From contig NZ_BAGN01000213.1 in the NCBI RefSeq assembly GCF_000308835.1, positions 1 through 42,543 on the forward strand: 42,543 nucleotides of DNA. The letters run 5' to 3'. A program made the position numbers and the translations under genes. The notes under the pieces were generated by a model. It was not told where the DNA came from and did no database searches. It saw only the letters and a list, made by a program, of their open reading frames with translations. The first letter of the stretch is position 1, and the number at the start of each line of letters is the position of its first letter. This DNA comes from Nocardia vinacea NBRC 16497. GTDB taxonomy: Bacteria > Actinomycetota > Actinomycetes > Mycobacteriales > Mycobacteriaceae. Of the stretch, positions 26,409-35,670 are shown in pieces.

Positions 26409-27401
26409 TTACCCGTGCGACCGGTAGTTGGCCTGGACACGCTGGGTGAGGAAGTCGGCGGCGGTGACCGGCGGGTAGGTGCGCCGTGGCCCCTGGATCA
26501 CGGCGTCGCGGTCGGCCTGGGCGAAGTAGGCGATGCTGTAGCGGTCGCCTTGGTATTCGCCCGTGCCCGGGCTGCGCACCCGGTGGAAGTTGGAGGGCAA
26601 TTCGTCATCGCTCCAGCGGGTCAGCATATCGCCGATATTGCAGGTGATCAGCGCGGATGACGGGGTGATCGAGGTCCACTGCTGCTCGTGCATCTCCTTG
26701 CCGGGGCACACCTGCAGGCCGCCCTGTCCGTCGCGCTGGAAAAGCAGGGTCAGACAGTCGAAGTCGGTGTGTGCACCCGCGCGCCAGCGACCGGGAACGC
26801 CTTGCAGTTCCGCTGGCACCGGAAAGTAGTGCAGCAACCGCAGCGTGCTCTGATACTGCGCGGAATTCGGATCGTGCGCCTTGGTGAAGTGGTCGCGCTC
26901 GAAGCCGAGGCGATCGGCGAAGCAGGACAGCACGCGCATTGCGACGGTCCATGCCCGATGCTCGAAATCCAAGATCTCGCTACGGAATCCGGCCATTTCT
27001 GCCTCGCTCGGCCACAGCTCGGTCATATGCGGGCGGGTGATCTGATAGGACTCCTTCTGGTCGGGCACGCCGATGGACGGGCGCACCTGGCTCAGGCTCT
27101 CCCAGCCTGCATTGTTCGCTTTGACCAGGGGGTACTGCGCCTTGGTCGCTTCCGGGAGCGCGAAAAACTCTGCGGTGCGGGCGAATACGTCATCGATCCG
27201 GTCCTGCGGGATGCCGTGGCCGGAGAGCTGGAAGAAGCCGATCTCGGTAGCCGCGGCCCATAGTTGTTCGGTGATCTCGGCGCGACGCTCGTCGAAGTCG
27301 GTCAGATCGATGACGCGGATCTCGCGGGCGTCGGTCTCCGCACCGAGTCCGCCCATCTGCTGCTCACGCGATACTTCGGACAGGTCGTAACTGGCGGTCA
27401 T
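26409..27401 (-). CDS. isopenicillin N synthase-like 2-oxoglutarate/Fe(II) oxygenase
   Basis: 330-residue non-haem iron oxygenase. Fe ligands H211 and D213 (AGAHTDFDCLTLL) and H273 (NFHRVRSP); the 2-oxoglutarate-binding Arg/Ser pair is R287/S289 (RYSIAYF). The N-terminal DIOX_N part (GFFQLSGHGIP) is complete. The family includes thymine 7-hydroxylase and xanthine-type oxygenases as well as plant and antibiotic enzymes. Placed between an ABC binding protein and a GntR gene, it probably hydroxylates or demethylates the imported compound. Substrate unknown. Confidence 0.9.
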   Translation of the reverse strand: MTASYDLSEVSREQQMGGLGAETDAREIRVIDLTDFDERRAEITEQLWAAATEIGFFQLSGHGIPQDRIDDVFARTAEFFALPEATKAQYPLVKANNAGWESLSQVRPSIGVPDQKESYQITRPHMTELWPSEAEMAGFRSEILDFEHRAWTVAMRVLSCFADRLGFERDHFTKAHDPNSAQYQSTLRLLHYFPVPAELQGVPGRWRAGAHTDFDCLTLLFQRDGQGGLQVCPGKEMHEQQWTSITPSSALITCNIGDMLTRWSDDELPSNFHRVRSPGTGEYQGDRYSIAYFAQADRDAVIQGPRRTYPPVTAADFLTQRVQANYRSHG

Positions 27402-27428
27402 GGTGTCCGTCCTTGTCTGCGTTGGGTT

Positions 27429-28595
27429 TCAGCTGCCGACGGCGATCGTCGGGTCCAGGAATTCCTTGGTGACGATGGCATCGGCGGTCAGGTTGTTCGG
27501 CACGTTCGCGCCCCCACGGCGCAGGATCGGGGCGAATTCGTCGATCACGCGTTGTACCCTGGCGATATCGAAACTGCCGACCGCACCGTCGGTGTCGTTG
27601 CCGATCAGGCCGCCATCGATGAGCGCCTTCGAGCCGTAGGCGGCGAGTTCGGCACTGTAGGGGCTGAACTTGGGGTTCTTCGAAACCACGTCGACGACAA
27701 CATCATTCACGTGCGACGGGTCGGCACGGAACTGCGCGGTCGCCCGCTGGATCATCGGGACGAGCCGCTGCAGACAGGGGCGCAGCTCGTTCAGTCGGTC
27801 GGCGCGGACGTTGACGGTGCGGGCGTAACCTTCGTAGCCGACGTCGCGCAGCAGCTGATAGCCGACCGGCTTGCCCCAGGCGCGGACCTCATGCTCGTAG
27901 ACGTAGGGCTCGGAGTTCACGAAGCCCTGCTGCGCGAAGGACGGGCCCGCGACGAAGCGGGACGGCGAGTTGTCGTAAGAGGCATCGATCTGTTTCGGGT
28001 CGACGAGTCCCCGCGCGGCCAGCCAGTCCGGATAGAGCTGGCCCTGCGAAACGACGATCGGCGCTCCGGATTTCCCGATATCGGCGATTCCGTGCCAGTC
28101 GGGGTGGGTCTTGGGATCCCACATCAGCAGCTGCGGGCTGTTCCGCAACAGCGTCGTCACCGCGACGATCGGCTGCTGGCCCGCCGCGGCTATCGAATGC
28201 TCGGAGTGGGCCAGCCCGAGGGTGATGCTCTGGTCGACATACATCTGCGAGGGCACGGTCTGGAAGCCGATGGCCGGTCCGCCCGCACGGATCTCCAGGT
28301 CGACCCCGGTGTCCTTGCCGTCGACCACCAGCGGGCCGGTGACCTTGTTGTTGTCGGCATCGACCCGATAGCCGGGGCCGAGCAGTCCGAAGATCGGGCC
28401 GGAGTCCGTCTCGGGTTCCCATTGCAGCTGCACGACAACGGTATTCGGACACTTCCCGGCCAGCTGCTGTTCAGCGGGCGCGGCCGGGAGGTCGACGGCG
28501 GCGGTTTCGGTGTCGGAACCGGAGCAAGCGGCGCCGGTGGCGACCACCAGGGTGGCGATGGCCGCGATACTGATGCGGCGCAAGGGTATTTTCAT
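27429..28595 (-). CDS. ABC transporter substrate-binding lipoprotein (NMT1/SsuA-like)
   Basis: 388-residue binding protein with a lipoprotein signal (RISIAAIATLVVATGAAC). VVVQLQWEPETDSGPIFG starts the first lobe as in NMT1/THI5-like proteins, which bind pyrimidines, taurine, sulfonates and similar molecules. Aromatic and polar residues for ligand contact are not assignable by eye. ATG 28595 has AGGAG 7 nt upstream. It lies 19 bp behind the permease gene. Ligand unknown; the operon suggests a nitrogen heterocycle. Confidence 0.88.
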   Translation of the reverse strand: MKIPLRRISIAAIATLVVATGAACSGSDTETAAVDLPAAPAEQQLAGKCPNTVVVQLQWEPETDSGPIFGLLGPGYRVDADNNKVTGPLVVDGKDTGVDLEIRAGGPAIGFQTVPSQMYVDQSITLGLAHSEHSIAAAGQQPIVAVTTLLRNSPQLLMWDPKTHPDWHGIADIGKSGAPIVVSQGQLYPDWLAARGLVDPKQIDASYDNSPSRFVAGPSFAQQGFVNSEPYVYEHEVRAWGKPVGYQLLRDVGYEGYARTVNVRADRLNELRPCLQRLVPMIQRATAQFRADPSHVNDVVVDVVSKNPKFSPYSAELAAYGSKALIDGGLIGNDTDGAVGSFDIARVQRVIDEFAPILRRGGANVPNNLTADAIVTKEFLDPTIAVGS

Positions 28596-28614
28596 GGGTT
28601 CTCCTGGAATGGGG

Positions 28615-29463
28615 CTAGCGGCCCGAGCCGTGCCAGCGGCCGACGGTGAGCCGCTGGGCGGCGGTGAAGATCGTGAAGACGAGGACGCCGAACAGGGCCG
28701 CGAGCACCAGTGCGGCAATGAGGTCCTCGGATTGCAGTCGGGCGCGGTAGTTGTCGAGCAGGGTGCCGATGCCGGGGCGGCCCTGCGCGAAGAACATGTC
28801 GCCGATGATCGCGCCGGTCACCGAAAGTCCGGCGGCGGTACGCAGACTCGTCATGATCGAGGGCAGTGCGGCCGGTAGTTCGAGTGCGATGAGCCTGCGC
28901 CAACGACCGGCCCGGCCGAGGGTGAACAGTTCACGCAGGTTCTGATCGATGGATTGGATGCCGAACAGCGTCATCGCGATGATCGGGTGGATCGCGATGA
29001 GCACACAGACGATGGTGCGGGCCGAGGTGCCATAGCCGAACCAGAGCCCGATCAATGGAACCACCGCGAGCACCGGGATCGCCTGCAGGACGACGGCGTA
29101 TGGATACACCACCTGCTCGATCGGCTTGGCCTGACTCATCAGCACGGCAATGGCGACACCGAGCACGGCTGACACCGCGAGCCCGGTGACCGCGACTTTC
29201 GCGGTCACGCCGAGTGCGCGCAGCATCACCTCCAGCTTCGCCGGATTCGCCAGCGATTCGGTGAGGACGACATGCGGTGGCGGGAGCAGGAATCGGCGAT
29301 CCGGGGCCAGCACCACCAGGGAGACCAGGTACCAGGCGGCCATTGCCAGTCCGATCGATATCACCGGTGTCGCGACCTTGGCGAGGGCGCGTGGTCGCAC
29401 CCGCAGCGAAAGCCGTTGTGCCGGTTCGGCGGAGGCGGCGACCGGTGCCACGATACTGACCAT
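28615..29463 (-). CDS. ABC transporter permease (SsuC/TauC type)
   Basis: 282-residue inner-membrane permease with about six hydrophobic segments. The EAA-type loop is present (ELPAALPSIMTSLRTAAGLS), as is the VGxxxG-like TGAIIGDMFF stretch following it. Its ATG shares a base with the stop of the ATPase gene (TGATG). It would form the channel for the adjacent binding protein and ATPase. Confidence 0.92.
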   Translation of the reverse strand: MVSIVAPVAASAEPAQRLSLRVRPRALAKVATPVISIGLAMAAWYLVSLVVLAPDRRFLLPPPHVVLTESLANPAKLEVMLRALGVTAKVAVTGLAVSAVLGVAIAVLMSQAKPIEQVVYPYAVVLQAIPVLAVVPLIGLWFGYGTSARTIVCVLIAIHPIIAMTLFGIQSIDQNLRELFTLGRAGRWRRLIALELPAALPSIMTSLRTAAGLSVTGAIIGDMFFAQGRPGIGTLLDNYRARLQSEDLIAALVLAALFGVLVFTIFTAAQRLTVGRWHGSGR

Positions 29464-30245
29464 CAGCAAGCCTCTTTCAGCGAATCGGAGGCCCGCCCGA
29501 CCAATTCGGTGAAGGCGGGCTCGAAGCGCAGCTCCTGACTGCGCGGGTAGGGCAGATCGACGTCGATCACCTCGTGCAGACACCCGGGTCGGGCGGACAT
29601 GACGACCACGCGCGAGGCGAGGAAGACCGCCTCGGATACCGAATGCGTGATGAACAGCGCGGTGAAACCGTTGTCGCGGTATAGCCGCAACAGTTCTTCT
29701 TGCATGTTCAGGCGGGTCATCTCGTCCAGCGCACCGAACGGCTCGTCCAGCAGCATCAGCCGTGGTTCCAGTGACAACGCCCTGGCCAGCGAGACGCGCA
29801 TGCGCATGCCGCCGGAGAGCTGGCCGGGCAGGCTGTTCGCGAATTCGGCAAGGCCGACCGCGGCGAGTGCGCGAGTTGCCCGCGCGCGCCGAGTCTTTCG
29901 GTCGATTCCGCGCAGTTCGGCGGAGAGCTCCACGTTGCGCGACACCTTGCGCCACGGCAGCAGGGTGGCCTCCTGGAAGATGAACCCGATCGAATCCGTA
30001 CGCACCGCAACGGCTCCCGAGCTGACCGGCTCGAGCCCGGCCGCCAAGCGCAACAGCGTCGACTTGCCGCAGCCGGACGGGCCTACGACGGCAACGAATT
30101 CGCCCTGCCGGATATCGAGGCTGATATCGGCGAGTGCGACGGTGTCGCCGAATCGCTTGTGCGCGTTGGCAAACGACACCTCCATGCCCGAGAGCAGCGT
30201 CCTCGCATCGGCGTCCTGGACCGTGTTGTGCAGTATCTGCCTCAC
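29463..30245 (-). CDS. ABC transporter ATP-binding protein (SsuB/TauB type)
   Basis: 260-residue ATPase. Walker A GPSGCGKST, Q-loop FQEATLLPW, signature LSGGMRMRVSLARAL, Walker B LMLLDEPFGALD and H-loop THSVSEA are intact. Start GTG 30245 is chosen for GAGAAGG 4 nt upstream. The Q-loop and LDEMTR are typical of nitrate/sulfonate/taurine importers. It is followed by the permease with a one-base overlap. Confidence 0.92.
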   Translation of the reverse strand: MRQILHNTVQDADARTLLSGMEVSFANAHKRFGDTVALADISLDIRQGEFVAVVGPSGCGKSTLLRLAAGLEPVSSGAVAVRTDSIGFIFQEATLLPWRKVSRNVELSAELRGIDRKTRRARATRALAAVGLAEFANSLPGQLSGGMRMRVSLARALSLEPRLMLLDEPFGALDEMTRLNMQEELLRLYRDNGFTALFITHSVSEAVFLASRVVVMSARPGCLHEVIDVDLPYPRSQELRFEPAFTELVGRASDSLKEAC

Positions 30246-30357
30246 TTGACCTTCTCTCACCGACCATCAGGTCTTGCGTGCAACCATTGCTTGCAATCAG
30301 TGTTATTGATCTCGATTACATGCAATTGCTGGCTCGTTTCCAGTTAATTAACTAAGA

Positions 30358-31698
30358 TCACATGCTACGAAGACGGTCCGCCAGTGTGTCGGTATCCACC
30401 CGGGTGCTGACGCCGTCGCGAATCACCGGTTCCCCGTCCACCCAGACCGTGTCCACCACGCGCGGCGAGGCCACGGTCAGCAGGGTGGCGCCGGGATCGA
30501 GCACCGGCAGGCAGGCGAAATCCCGGTCGAAGCGGATCAGCGCGCAGTCACCCCGGTCCCCCACCGCGAGGCCGGGACCGGTCACCGGGTGGCCGAGCGC
30601 GCGCTGGGCGCCGCAGGTGGCCAGCCGCATCATGTCGTCGAAGCCCAGGATGTCTGCCCGTTTTCGGATGACGCGCTGCAGATAGGAGCCCATGCGCAGC
30701 GCGAGCAGCATGTCCTGAGTGTCGTTGCTGGCGGCGCCGTCCACGCCCAGGCCGATACCGATTCCGGCAGCCAGCATCTCCAGCACGGGCGCGGCGCCGC
30801 TGCCGAGGCGCATATTGCTCAGCGGGTTGTAGGAGACGGCCACGCCACGGTCGGCGAACACCGCGAGGCCCTCGGCGTCGAGGTGGACGCAATGCACCGC
30901 CAGGGTCCGGTCCCAGAGCAGGCCGCCCGCGTCGAGGTAGTCCACCGCTGAACGGCCTGCATGTAATCGGCACATGTCCTCGTCGGTGGAGGTTTCGAGT
31001 ACATGTATCGACACGGTCTTGCCGGTCCGCTGGGCATATTCGCGGGCAGCGGCCATGCCGTCGGGAGTCAGGCACCGCGGATTGGGGATCGCGAGCGCGG
31101 TGTCGATGCGCGAACCGGCCAGCCGGGCATCGAGGTCGTCGAGATGTGCGAAAACCTCCGGCAGCGGCTGCATCAGTCGCGGATCGATACCCCATTTGCG
31201 AGTGACATCGGCGCGGTCGGCGACGCCGCGACCGAGGATGACCCGGATACCCAGTTCATTCAGCGCGCGAATCATGGCGTCGTGCACGGCCGTCGAGCGA
31301 TTCGGCCACAGATGTTCGACCACGGTGGTGACGCCACCGCGCAGCAATTCGGCGCCACCGGCGAGGGCGGCGAGATAGGTCTGCTCGGGGGTGGCGAGGA
31401 CGGTGCGCTCACCGACACAGTGCAGCCATTCCAGCAGCGGCAGGCCCTCGCCGATGCCGCGGAGTACGGCCTGCTGCAGGTGGGTGTGTGTGTTGACGAA
31501 GCCGGGAATCAGATGACCGCCGTCGCCGTCGACGAACGGCAGCGCACGGTGGTCGCGCCCCGCGCCAGTGCCGATCGCGGTGACGACGCCGTCCACCACG
31601 ACGACGTCCTGGCCCGACAACCATTGCGCACCCGCGCCGACACGGGCATAGACGGTGACATTGCCGATGACAGACGAATGGGGTCGATTGCGCACCAC
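30358..31698 (-). CDS. ATZ/TRZ-type amidohydrolase (deaminase)
   Basis: 446-residue metal-dependent hydrolase of the guanine deaminase/triazine hydrolase group. Metal ligands: H71 and H73 (NTHTHLQQ), H232 (SIHVLE), H269/H272 (AVHCVHLD), D320 (GVDGAASND). Such enzymes remove amino, alkylamino or halide groups from purines, pyrimidines, triazines and related rings. Start GTG 31698 has AGGAGG 8 nt upstream. It is first in the six-gene operon and separated from the ATPase by 112 bp containing a perfect GTTAATTAAC palindrome. Substrate unknown. Confidence 0.88.
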   Translation of the reverse strand: MVRNRPHSSVIGNVTVYARVGAGAQWLSGQDVVVVDGVVTAIGTGAGRDHRALPFVDGDGGHLIPGFVNTHTHLQQAVLRGIGEGLPLLEWLHCVGERTVLATPEQTYLAALAGGAELLRGGVTTVVEHLWPNRSTAVHDAMIRALNELGIRVILGRGVADRADVTRKWGIDPRLMQPLPEVFAHLDDLDARLAGSRIDTALAIPNPRCLTPDGMAAAREYAQRTGKTVSIHVLETSTDEDMCRLHAGRSAVDYLDAGGLLWDRTLAVHCVHLDAEGLAVFADRGVAVSYNPLSNMRLGSGAAPVLEMLAAGIGIGLGVDGAASNDTQDMLLALRMGSYLQRVIRKRADILGFDDMMRLATCGAQRALGHPVTGPGLAVGDRGDCALIRFDRDFACLPVLDPGATLLTVASPRVVDTVWVDGEPVIRDGVSTRVDTDTLADRLRSM

Positions 31699-31826
31699 GC
31701 GGCATTCCTCCTGGGAAATGCGGCTGGTTCGCCCGCCCGGATTCGGCGGCCCCCGTCGTCCGTTTCAGCCATGAACGACGTGCGAGCCAGATTAACGACC
31801 CCGTATTTCGGCGGTGTTAAACCTGG

Positions 31827-32936
31827 TCAGGGACGCAGATCGGCGTGCACGTCGAGGATTTCGACGCGCCGCTGCTTATCGGCCTCCAGGAACCCGACAA
31901 GCGCATGGGCTTCGGCGTCCACCGCCGTGCGCTCCGCGGCCGACCACTTCCGGGTCGGAGTGATGCGCAGTCGAGCGACGCCCCTCTCCATGAAGATCTT
32001 GTAGAACCCGGCGAGGTAGCCGTCGACCAGCACCGGCGATACCGCGGCGGCGAATGCGCGCAGGGGTGGCGCTATGCCGTCGGGCACGATTCGGGTCCGA
32101 TCCTGATGCGAGAGGATCGCATTGTCGTACCAGCCGAGCAGGCGAACCGGCGCGGGCAGGTCGGGATCGGCGAGTTCGCCGTCGACGATGTCGTAGAGGG
32201 TGCGGCCGCGTTCATCGGTGTAGGTGCGCAGGCGGTCGCCGAGCTGTTCGACGGCGGCCTTCATGCCGGTCAGCTTCGACCAGGTCTGCATATCCATGGT
32301 GCTGGCCGGACCGAAGGCGCGCAGGTAACGAAAGACCAACTCCGCCAACGGATAGTCGTGTTCGAGCGGAGCCCCGAGCCAGGGTTCGACGCGGGACCAG
32401 ACCGGCCTGCTGTTGTCCTTCCACCTGCCGCGCGGCGGAGTCTGCAATACGGGCAGTTGGTACAGCCAGGTCTGCAGCACCGCACCGGCATCGCGATCCG
32501 GGTAGATCGCCGCGGCCTTGGCGCGCAGGTCAGCCGCAGACATCGGCTCGTCACCGAGCGCGGCCTCGCCGTGCTCACGCACCTCGTCCGGATCCAACCC
32601 GACCATCGCGCCGTAGTTGAAACCCTTTCGGAAGGGGACCTTTTCGAGCTCGGGCTGGATATGCGGTGCGATGCGCAGCGCATCCGACGGCGTGACCATA
32701 TGAATCGTCCCGCGCATCAAGGTGATTCGCACCAGCGTGCGATCCTCCAGGGCCGCCGAAACGGTCGCAGGATCGAAATCCGCTATGCGGCTCCACAATC
32801 CGACGAACGGCGGCGGCGAATCCTGGGCCTGCAAGCCCACCAGATGCTCGCACATCTCGAAAACATTCAGCGCCGAACGCTCCAGCAGATGCTGGCGTGC
32901 GAGCAACGTCCGGTTCAGTACCCGATTAGACAGCAT
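31827..32936 (-). CDS. AlkZ/YcaQ-type winged-helix DNA glycosylase
   Basis: 369-residue winged-helix protein of the HTH_42 family. The QxQ catalytic motif is present: Q36-A-Q38 in GLQAQDS. Members unhook or remove bulky alkylated bases and can confer resistance to alkylating natural products; many are of unknown role. Other family segments: MRGTIHMVTPSDAL, RPVWSRVEPWLG, FLEADKQRRVEILDV. Ribosome site ahead of ATG 32936 is weak. Not obviously linked to a biosynthetic cluster here. Confidence 0.8.
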   Translation of the reverse strand: MLSNRVLNRTLLARQHLLERSALNVFEMCEHLVGLQAQDSPPPFVGLWSRIADFDPATVSAALEDRTLVRITLMRGTIHMVTPSDALRIAPHIQPELEKVPFRKGFNYGAMVGLDPDEVREHGEAALGDEPMSAADLRAKAAAIYPDRDAGAVLQTWLYQLPVLQTPPRGRWKDNSRPVWSRVEPWLGAPLEHDYPLAELVFRYLRAFGPASTMDMQTWSKLTGMKAAVEQLGDRLRTYTDERGRTLYDIVDGELADPDLPAPVRLLGWYDNAILSHQDRTRIVPDGIAPPLRAFAAAVSPVLVDGYLAGFYKIFMERGVARLRITPTRKWSAAERTAVDAEAHALVGFLEADKQRRVEILDVHADLRP

Positions 32937-33088
32937 CTGCGCAGCGATTCCATGAGGGGTGGTGGTCGGGCGAGAGGTGGGCCGGCTTCATGATCAGATC
33001 ACCGTACCGCCGGGCGCGAATTGTCGCGCCGTGCATCGAATGGTCGGAGAATTCGAGAGCGGCGCACCGATTCGGGCGCGGCTCGAGG

Positions 33089-34063
33089 TCAGCGCAGGGT
33101 GACGACGACCTTGCCGGTGGCGGTGCGGTTGTCGAGGGAAGCGACCGCATCGGCGGCCCGCTCCAATGGGTAGAGCACCGGCTTCGGTGGGGTGATCTTG
33201 CCGGAGGCCAGCAATGGCTCGACTTCGGCCCACTGCTCGGTCAGGTAGCCGGGGTGGGTCATCACCCATTCGCCCCAGGCCGCGCCGATCACCTCTACGT
33301 TCTTGAGCAGCAGTCGATTCACCTTGACCGTCGGGATCTCACCGGCGGTGAAGCCGACCACCAGCAGACGGCCCGCCGGAGCGAGGCTGCGGATGCTGTC
33401 GGTGAACCGGTCGCCGCCGACCGGATCGAGCACGATATCCACACCGCGGCCACCGGTCAGCTCCTTGACGGCCGCGAGCCAGCCGTCGGTCAGCACCACA
33501 TCGGTGGCGCCGTTGGCACGCGCGACCGCCGCCTTCTCCTCGGTGCTCACCACCGCGATGACCCGGCTCGCACCCAGCGCGACCGCCATCCGCAGTGTCG
33601 AGGTGCCGATGCCGCCCGCCGCGCCGTGCACCAGCACGGTCTCCCCCGCGGCCAGCCTGCCGCGGTTGCGCAAGCAGAAGTGCACGGTCAGATCGTTGAA
33701 CAGGATTCCGGCCCCGGCCTGCAGAGATACGTTGTCCGGCAACCGGAACACCATCTGCGTCGGCGTGACCGCCACCTCGGCGAGGGCATTGCCGAGCATC
33801 GTCAGCGCGACCACCCGATCCCCCGCCGTTATGTGCGCGCCCTCCGGAGCCTCGCGCACGATCCCAGCCACCTCGCCGCCGACAACGAACGGCAGCTCTG
33901 GCTTTATCTGGTACAGACCCCGCGTCATCAGCACATCGGGAAACGCCACCCCGGCCGCGTGCACGTCGATGACCACACCCCCGGGATATGCCGCCGGCTC
34001 CGGAATCTCGACGACCTCGACCGCTTCCGGCCCCTCCAGCTTGCTGACCTGGGCTGCACGCAT
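33089..34063 (-). CDS. NADPH:quinone oxidoreductase (zinc-free MDR family)
   Basis: 324-residue medium-chain reductase of the quinone oxidoreductase/enoyl reductase type. N-terminal GroES-like half, then Rossmann motif VHGAAGGIGTSTL and DPVGGD typical of QOR proteins; the zinc-binding cysteines of alcohol dehydrogenases are absent. It reduces quinones or enones with NADPH. ATG 34063 has GAGAGG upstream; the frame is open to 34156 without another good site. Confidence 0.9.
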   Translation of the reverse strand: MRAAQVSKLEGPEAVEVVEIPEPAAYPGGVVIDVHAAGVAFPDVLMTRGLYQIKPELPFVVGGEVAGIVREAPEGAHITAGDRVVALTMLGNALAEVAVTPTQMVFRLPDNVSLQAGAGILFNDLTVHFCLRNRGRLAAGETVLVHGAAGGIGTSTLRMAVALGASRVIAVVSTEEKAAVARANGATDVVLTDGWLAAVKELTGGRGVDIVLDPVGGDRFTDSIRSLAPAGRLLVVGFTAGEIPTVKVNRLLLKNVEVIGAAWGEWVMTHPGYLTEQWAEVEPLLASGKITPPKPVLYPLERAADAVASLDNRTATGKVVVTLR

Positions 34064-34210
34064 ATGCCGACCTCTCTGTCCATTCGGCGACACCCACATC
34101 ATCACCGACGCCATGACCAACCTAACCACCCACCGTCGACCCCCTGTCCACACCACCCGATTTTGCTATGCTGACCGCGACCTGAGGTGGGGACGAAGGG
34201 GGAGTTTTTC

Positions 34211-34534
34211 GTGGTAGATCAAATAGACCCGGGCATGTTGCGGGTCGATGCGGGCGCGCTGCAGACATTCGCCAAGAGTCTGGGCGATGAGGCGAATGGC
34301 ATCAAGAGACTCAATGTCGGTGATGGCTTCAGCATCGCGGTAAACGCACTGCCCGGCACCCAATTCGGAACTGCGGTGCCACCGGCCACCGATGCCGTCA
34401 ACCGCAGCCTGACCCGAATCGGCGAGCGCCTCGAGAAAATCGCCTCGATCACTCACAACGCCGCGGGCGCCTTCGAAGTCGCCGAAACCGACTTCACAAA
34501 CAACCTGAAGATGATCGGCCTGCAACTGCCATGA
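34211..34534 (+). CDS. EspC-like type VII secretion-associated protein (DUF2580-like)
   Basis: 107-residue small helical protein. MLRVDAGALQTFAKSLGDE and the helix-turn-helix profile, with no clear WxG in the middle, resemble EspC/DUF2580 proteins exported with ESX systems. Start GTG 34211 has GGGGGAG 7 nt upstream. A TATGCT at 34167-34172 may be the -10 hexamer. Its stop overlaps the next gene (ATGA), so both are made together. No ESX core machinery is in the window. Confidence 0.7.
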   Translation: MVDQIDPGMLRVDAGALQTFAKSLGDEANGIKRLNVGDGFSIAVNALPGTQFGTAVPPATDAVNRSLTRIGERLEKIASITHNAAGAFEVAETDFTNNLKMIGLQLP

Positions 34535-35670
34535 CCCTCAGTCTCGACGATGTCGCGAAGTGGGAGCCGGAGCATCTCACGACCGCCGGAAACAACGCGT
34601 TCAAGATCTCGACGGATCTGGATGCCGCAATCCGCAAAGGAACCGAAGACACCGCGAAGCTCGGAACCGACAAGGTCTGGTCCGGTGCCGCAGCCGCTGC
34701 GGCCAACACGCGGATGGGAGCCGAGCAGACCCGTGCCTCCGAAGTCAGTACGCGGTTGCACGAACTCCAGACGGCGTTCCAGGCCGAGGTGGGTCGACTG
34801 CAGCACCTCAAGGACGAGATCGTAAAGCTGCGCAATATGATCCAGACCGCCTCGCCGATTCCGGCGGACGGCCAGGGTCTCATCACCGGCTTCACGGTGA
34901 ACTCCGACGGAACCATCGATCCCACAGCCCGGATCGCCGAGTTGCTCGGCCCGTTGTCCGGCCAGGACAACCAGAACGCCGACACCCAAAACCTCACGAT
35001 ACGTGCCCAGACCGACGCCGCGAACTGGTCGAACCAGATCACATTCAAACTGAAGGAAGCAGAGCAGGCCGCCAACGACGCAAAAGTCAAGGTGGACACC
35101 GCCGTACAGAATCTGGAGAAGGCCTTCAGCGGCCTCGGCGACCCGAATTTCACTGCGTCACAGACGCAGAGCACCAGCACGACGCCAGCCTCCAATGCGA
35201 GCAGGCCCAGCTACGTGTCGAGCAACCACAACGGCAGCGGCTCCGGAACCTCCTCCGGCAGTTCGCATTCGGGCAGCACGACGTCATACAACGTCCCCAC
35301 CACCATGCCGACCGGCGATCAGAAGAAGTGGATCGAGGAAGCCATCAAGGCGCTGCGCGAAAAGGGCTACAACATCAGCGACAGCGACGCCGCGATCATC
35401 GCCACCATCATCGAGAAGGAATCCGGCGGCAACCCCAACGCCATCAACCTCTGGGACAGCAACGCCGCGGCGGGCATTCCATCCAAGGGCCTGATGCAGA
35501 CCATCGACCCGACCTTCAACTCCTACAAGCTGGACGGCCACGACGACATCTGGAATCCGGTCGACAACATTATCGCCGGCACCCGATACGCGATCGAGCG
35601 ATACGGCTCGCTCTCGAATGTCCCGGGTATCGCGGCGATGAGTCAGGGCAACGGCTACGTCGGCTACTGA
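34531..35670 (+). CDS. ESX-type protein with C-terminal lytic transglycosylase (SLT) domain
   Basis: 379-residue two-part protein. Residues 1 to about 200 are a helical WXG100-like region with W50-S-G52. Residues 207-260 are a Ser/Thr/Gly-rich linker. From about 263 to the end is an SLT domain: IIEKESGG (catalytic Glu E297), SKGLMQTIDPTF and the DDIWNPVDNIIAGTRYAIERYG segment also seen in actinophage tape-measure SLT domains. Inference: exported by a type VII system with its EspC-like partner to cut peptidoglycan. No signal peptide. It overlaps the partner gene by 4 bp. Confidence 0.85.
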   Translation: MTLSLDDVAKWEPEHLTTAGNNAFKISTDLDAAIRKGTEDTAKLGTDKVWSGAAAAAANTRMGAEQTRASEVSTRLHELQTAFQAEVGRLQHLKDEIVKLRNMIQTASPIPADGQGLITGFTVNSDGTIDPTARIAELLGPLSGQDNQNADTQNLTIRAQTDAANWSNQITFKLKEAEQAANDAKVKVDTAVQNLEKAFSGLGDPNFTASQTQSTSTTPASNASRPSYVSSNHNGSGSGTSSGSSHSGSTTSYNVPTTMPTGDQKKWIEEAIKALREKGYNISDSDAAIIATIIEKESGGNPNAINLWDSNAAAGIPSKGLMQTIDPTFNSYKLDGHDDIWNPVDNIIAGTRYAIERYGSLSNVPGIAAMSQGNGYVGY

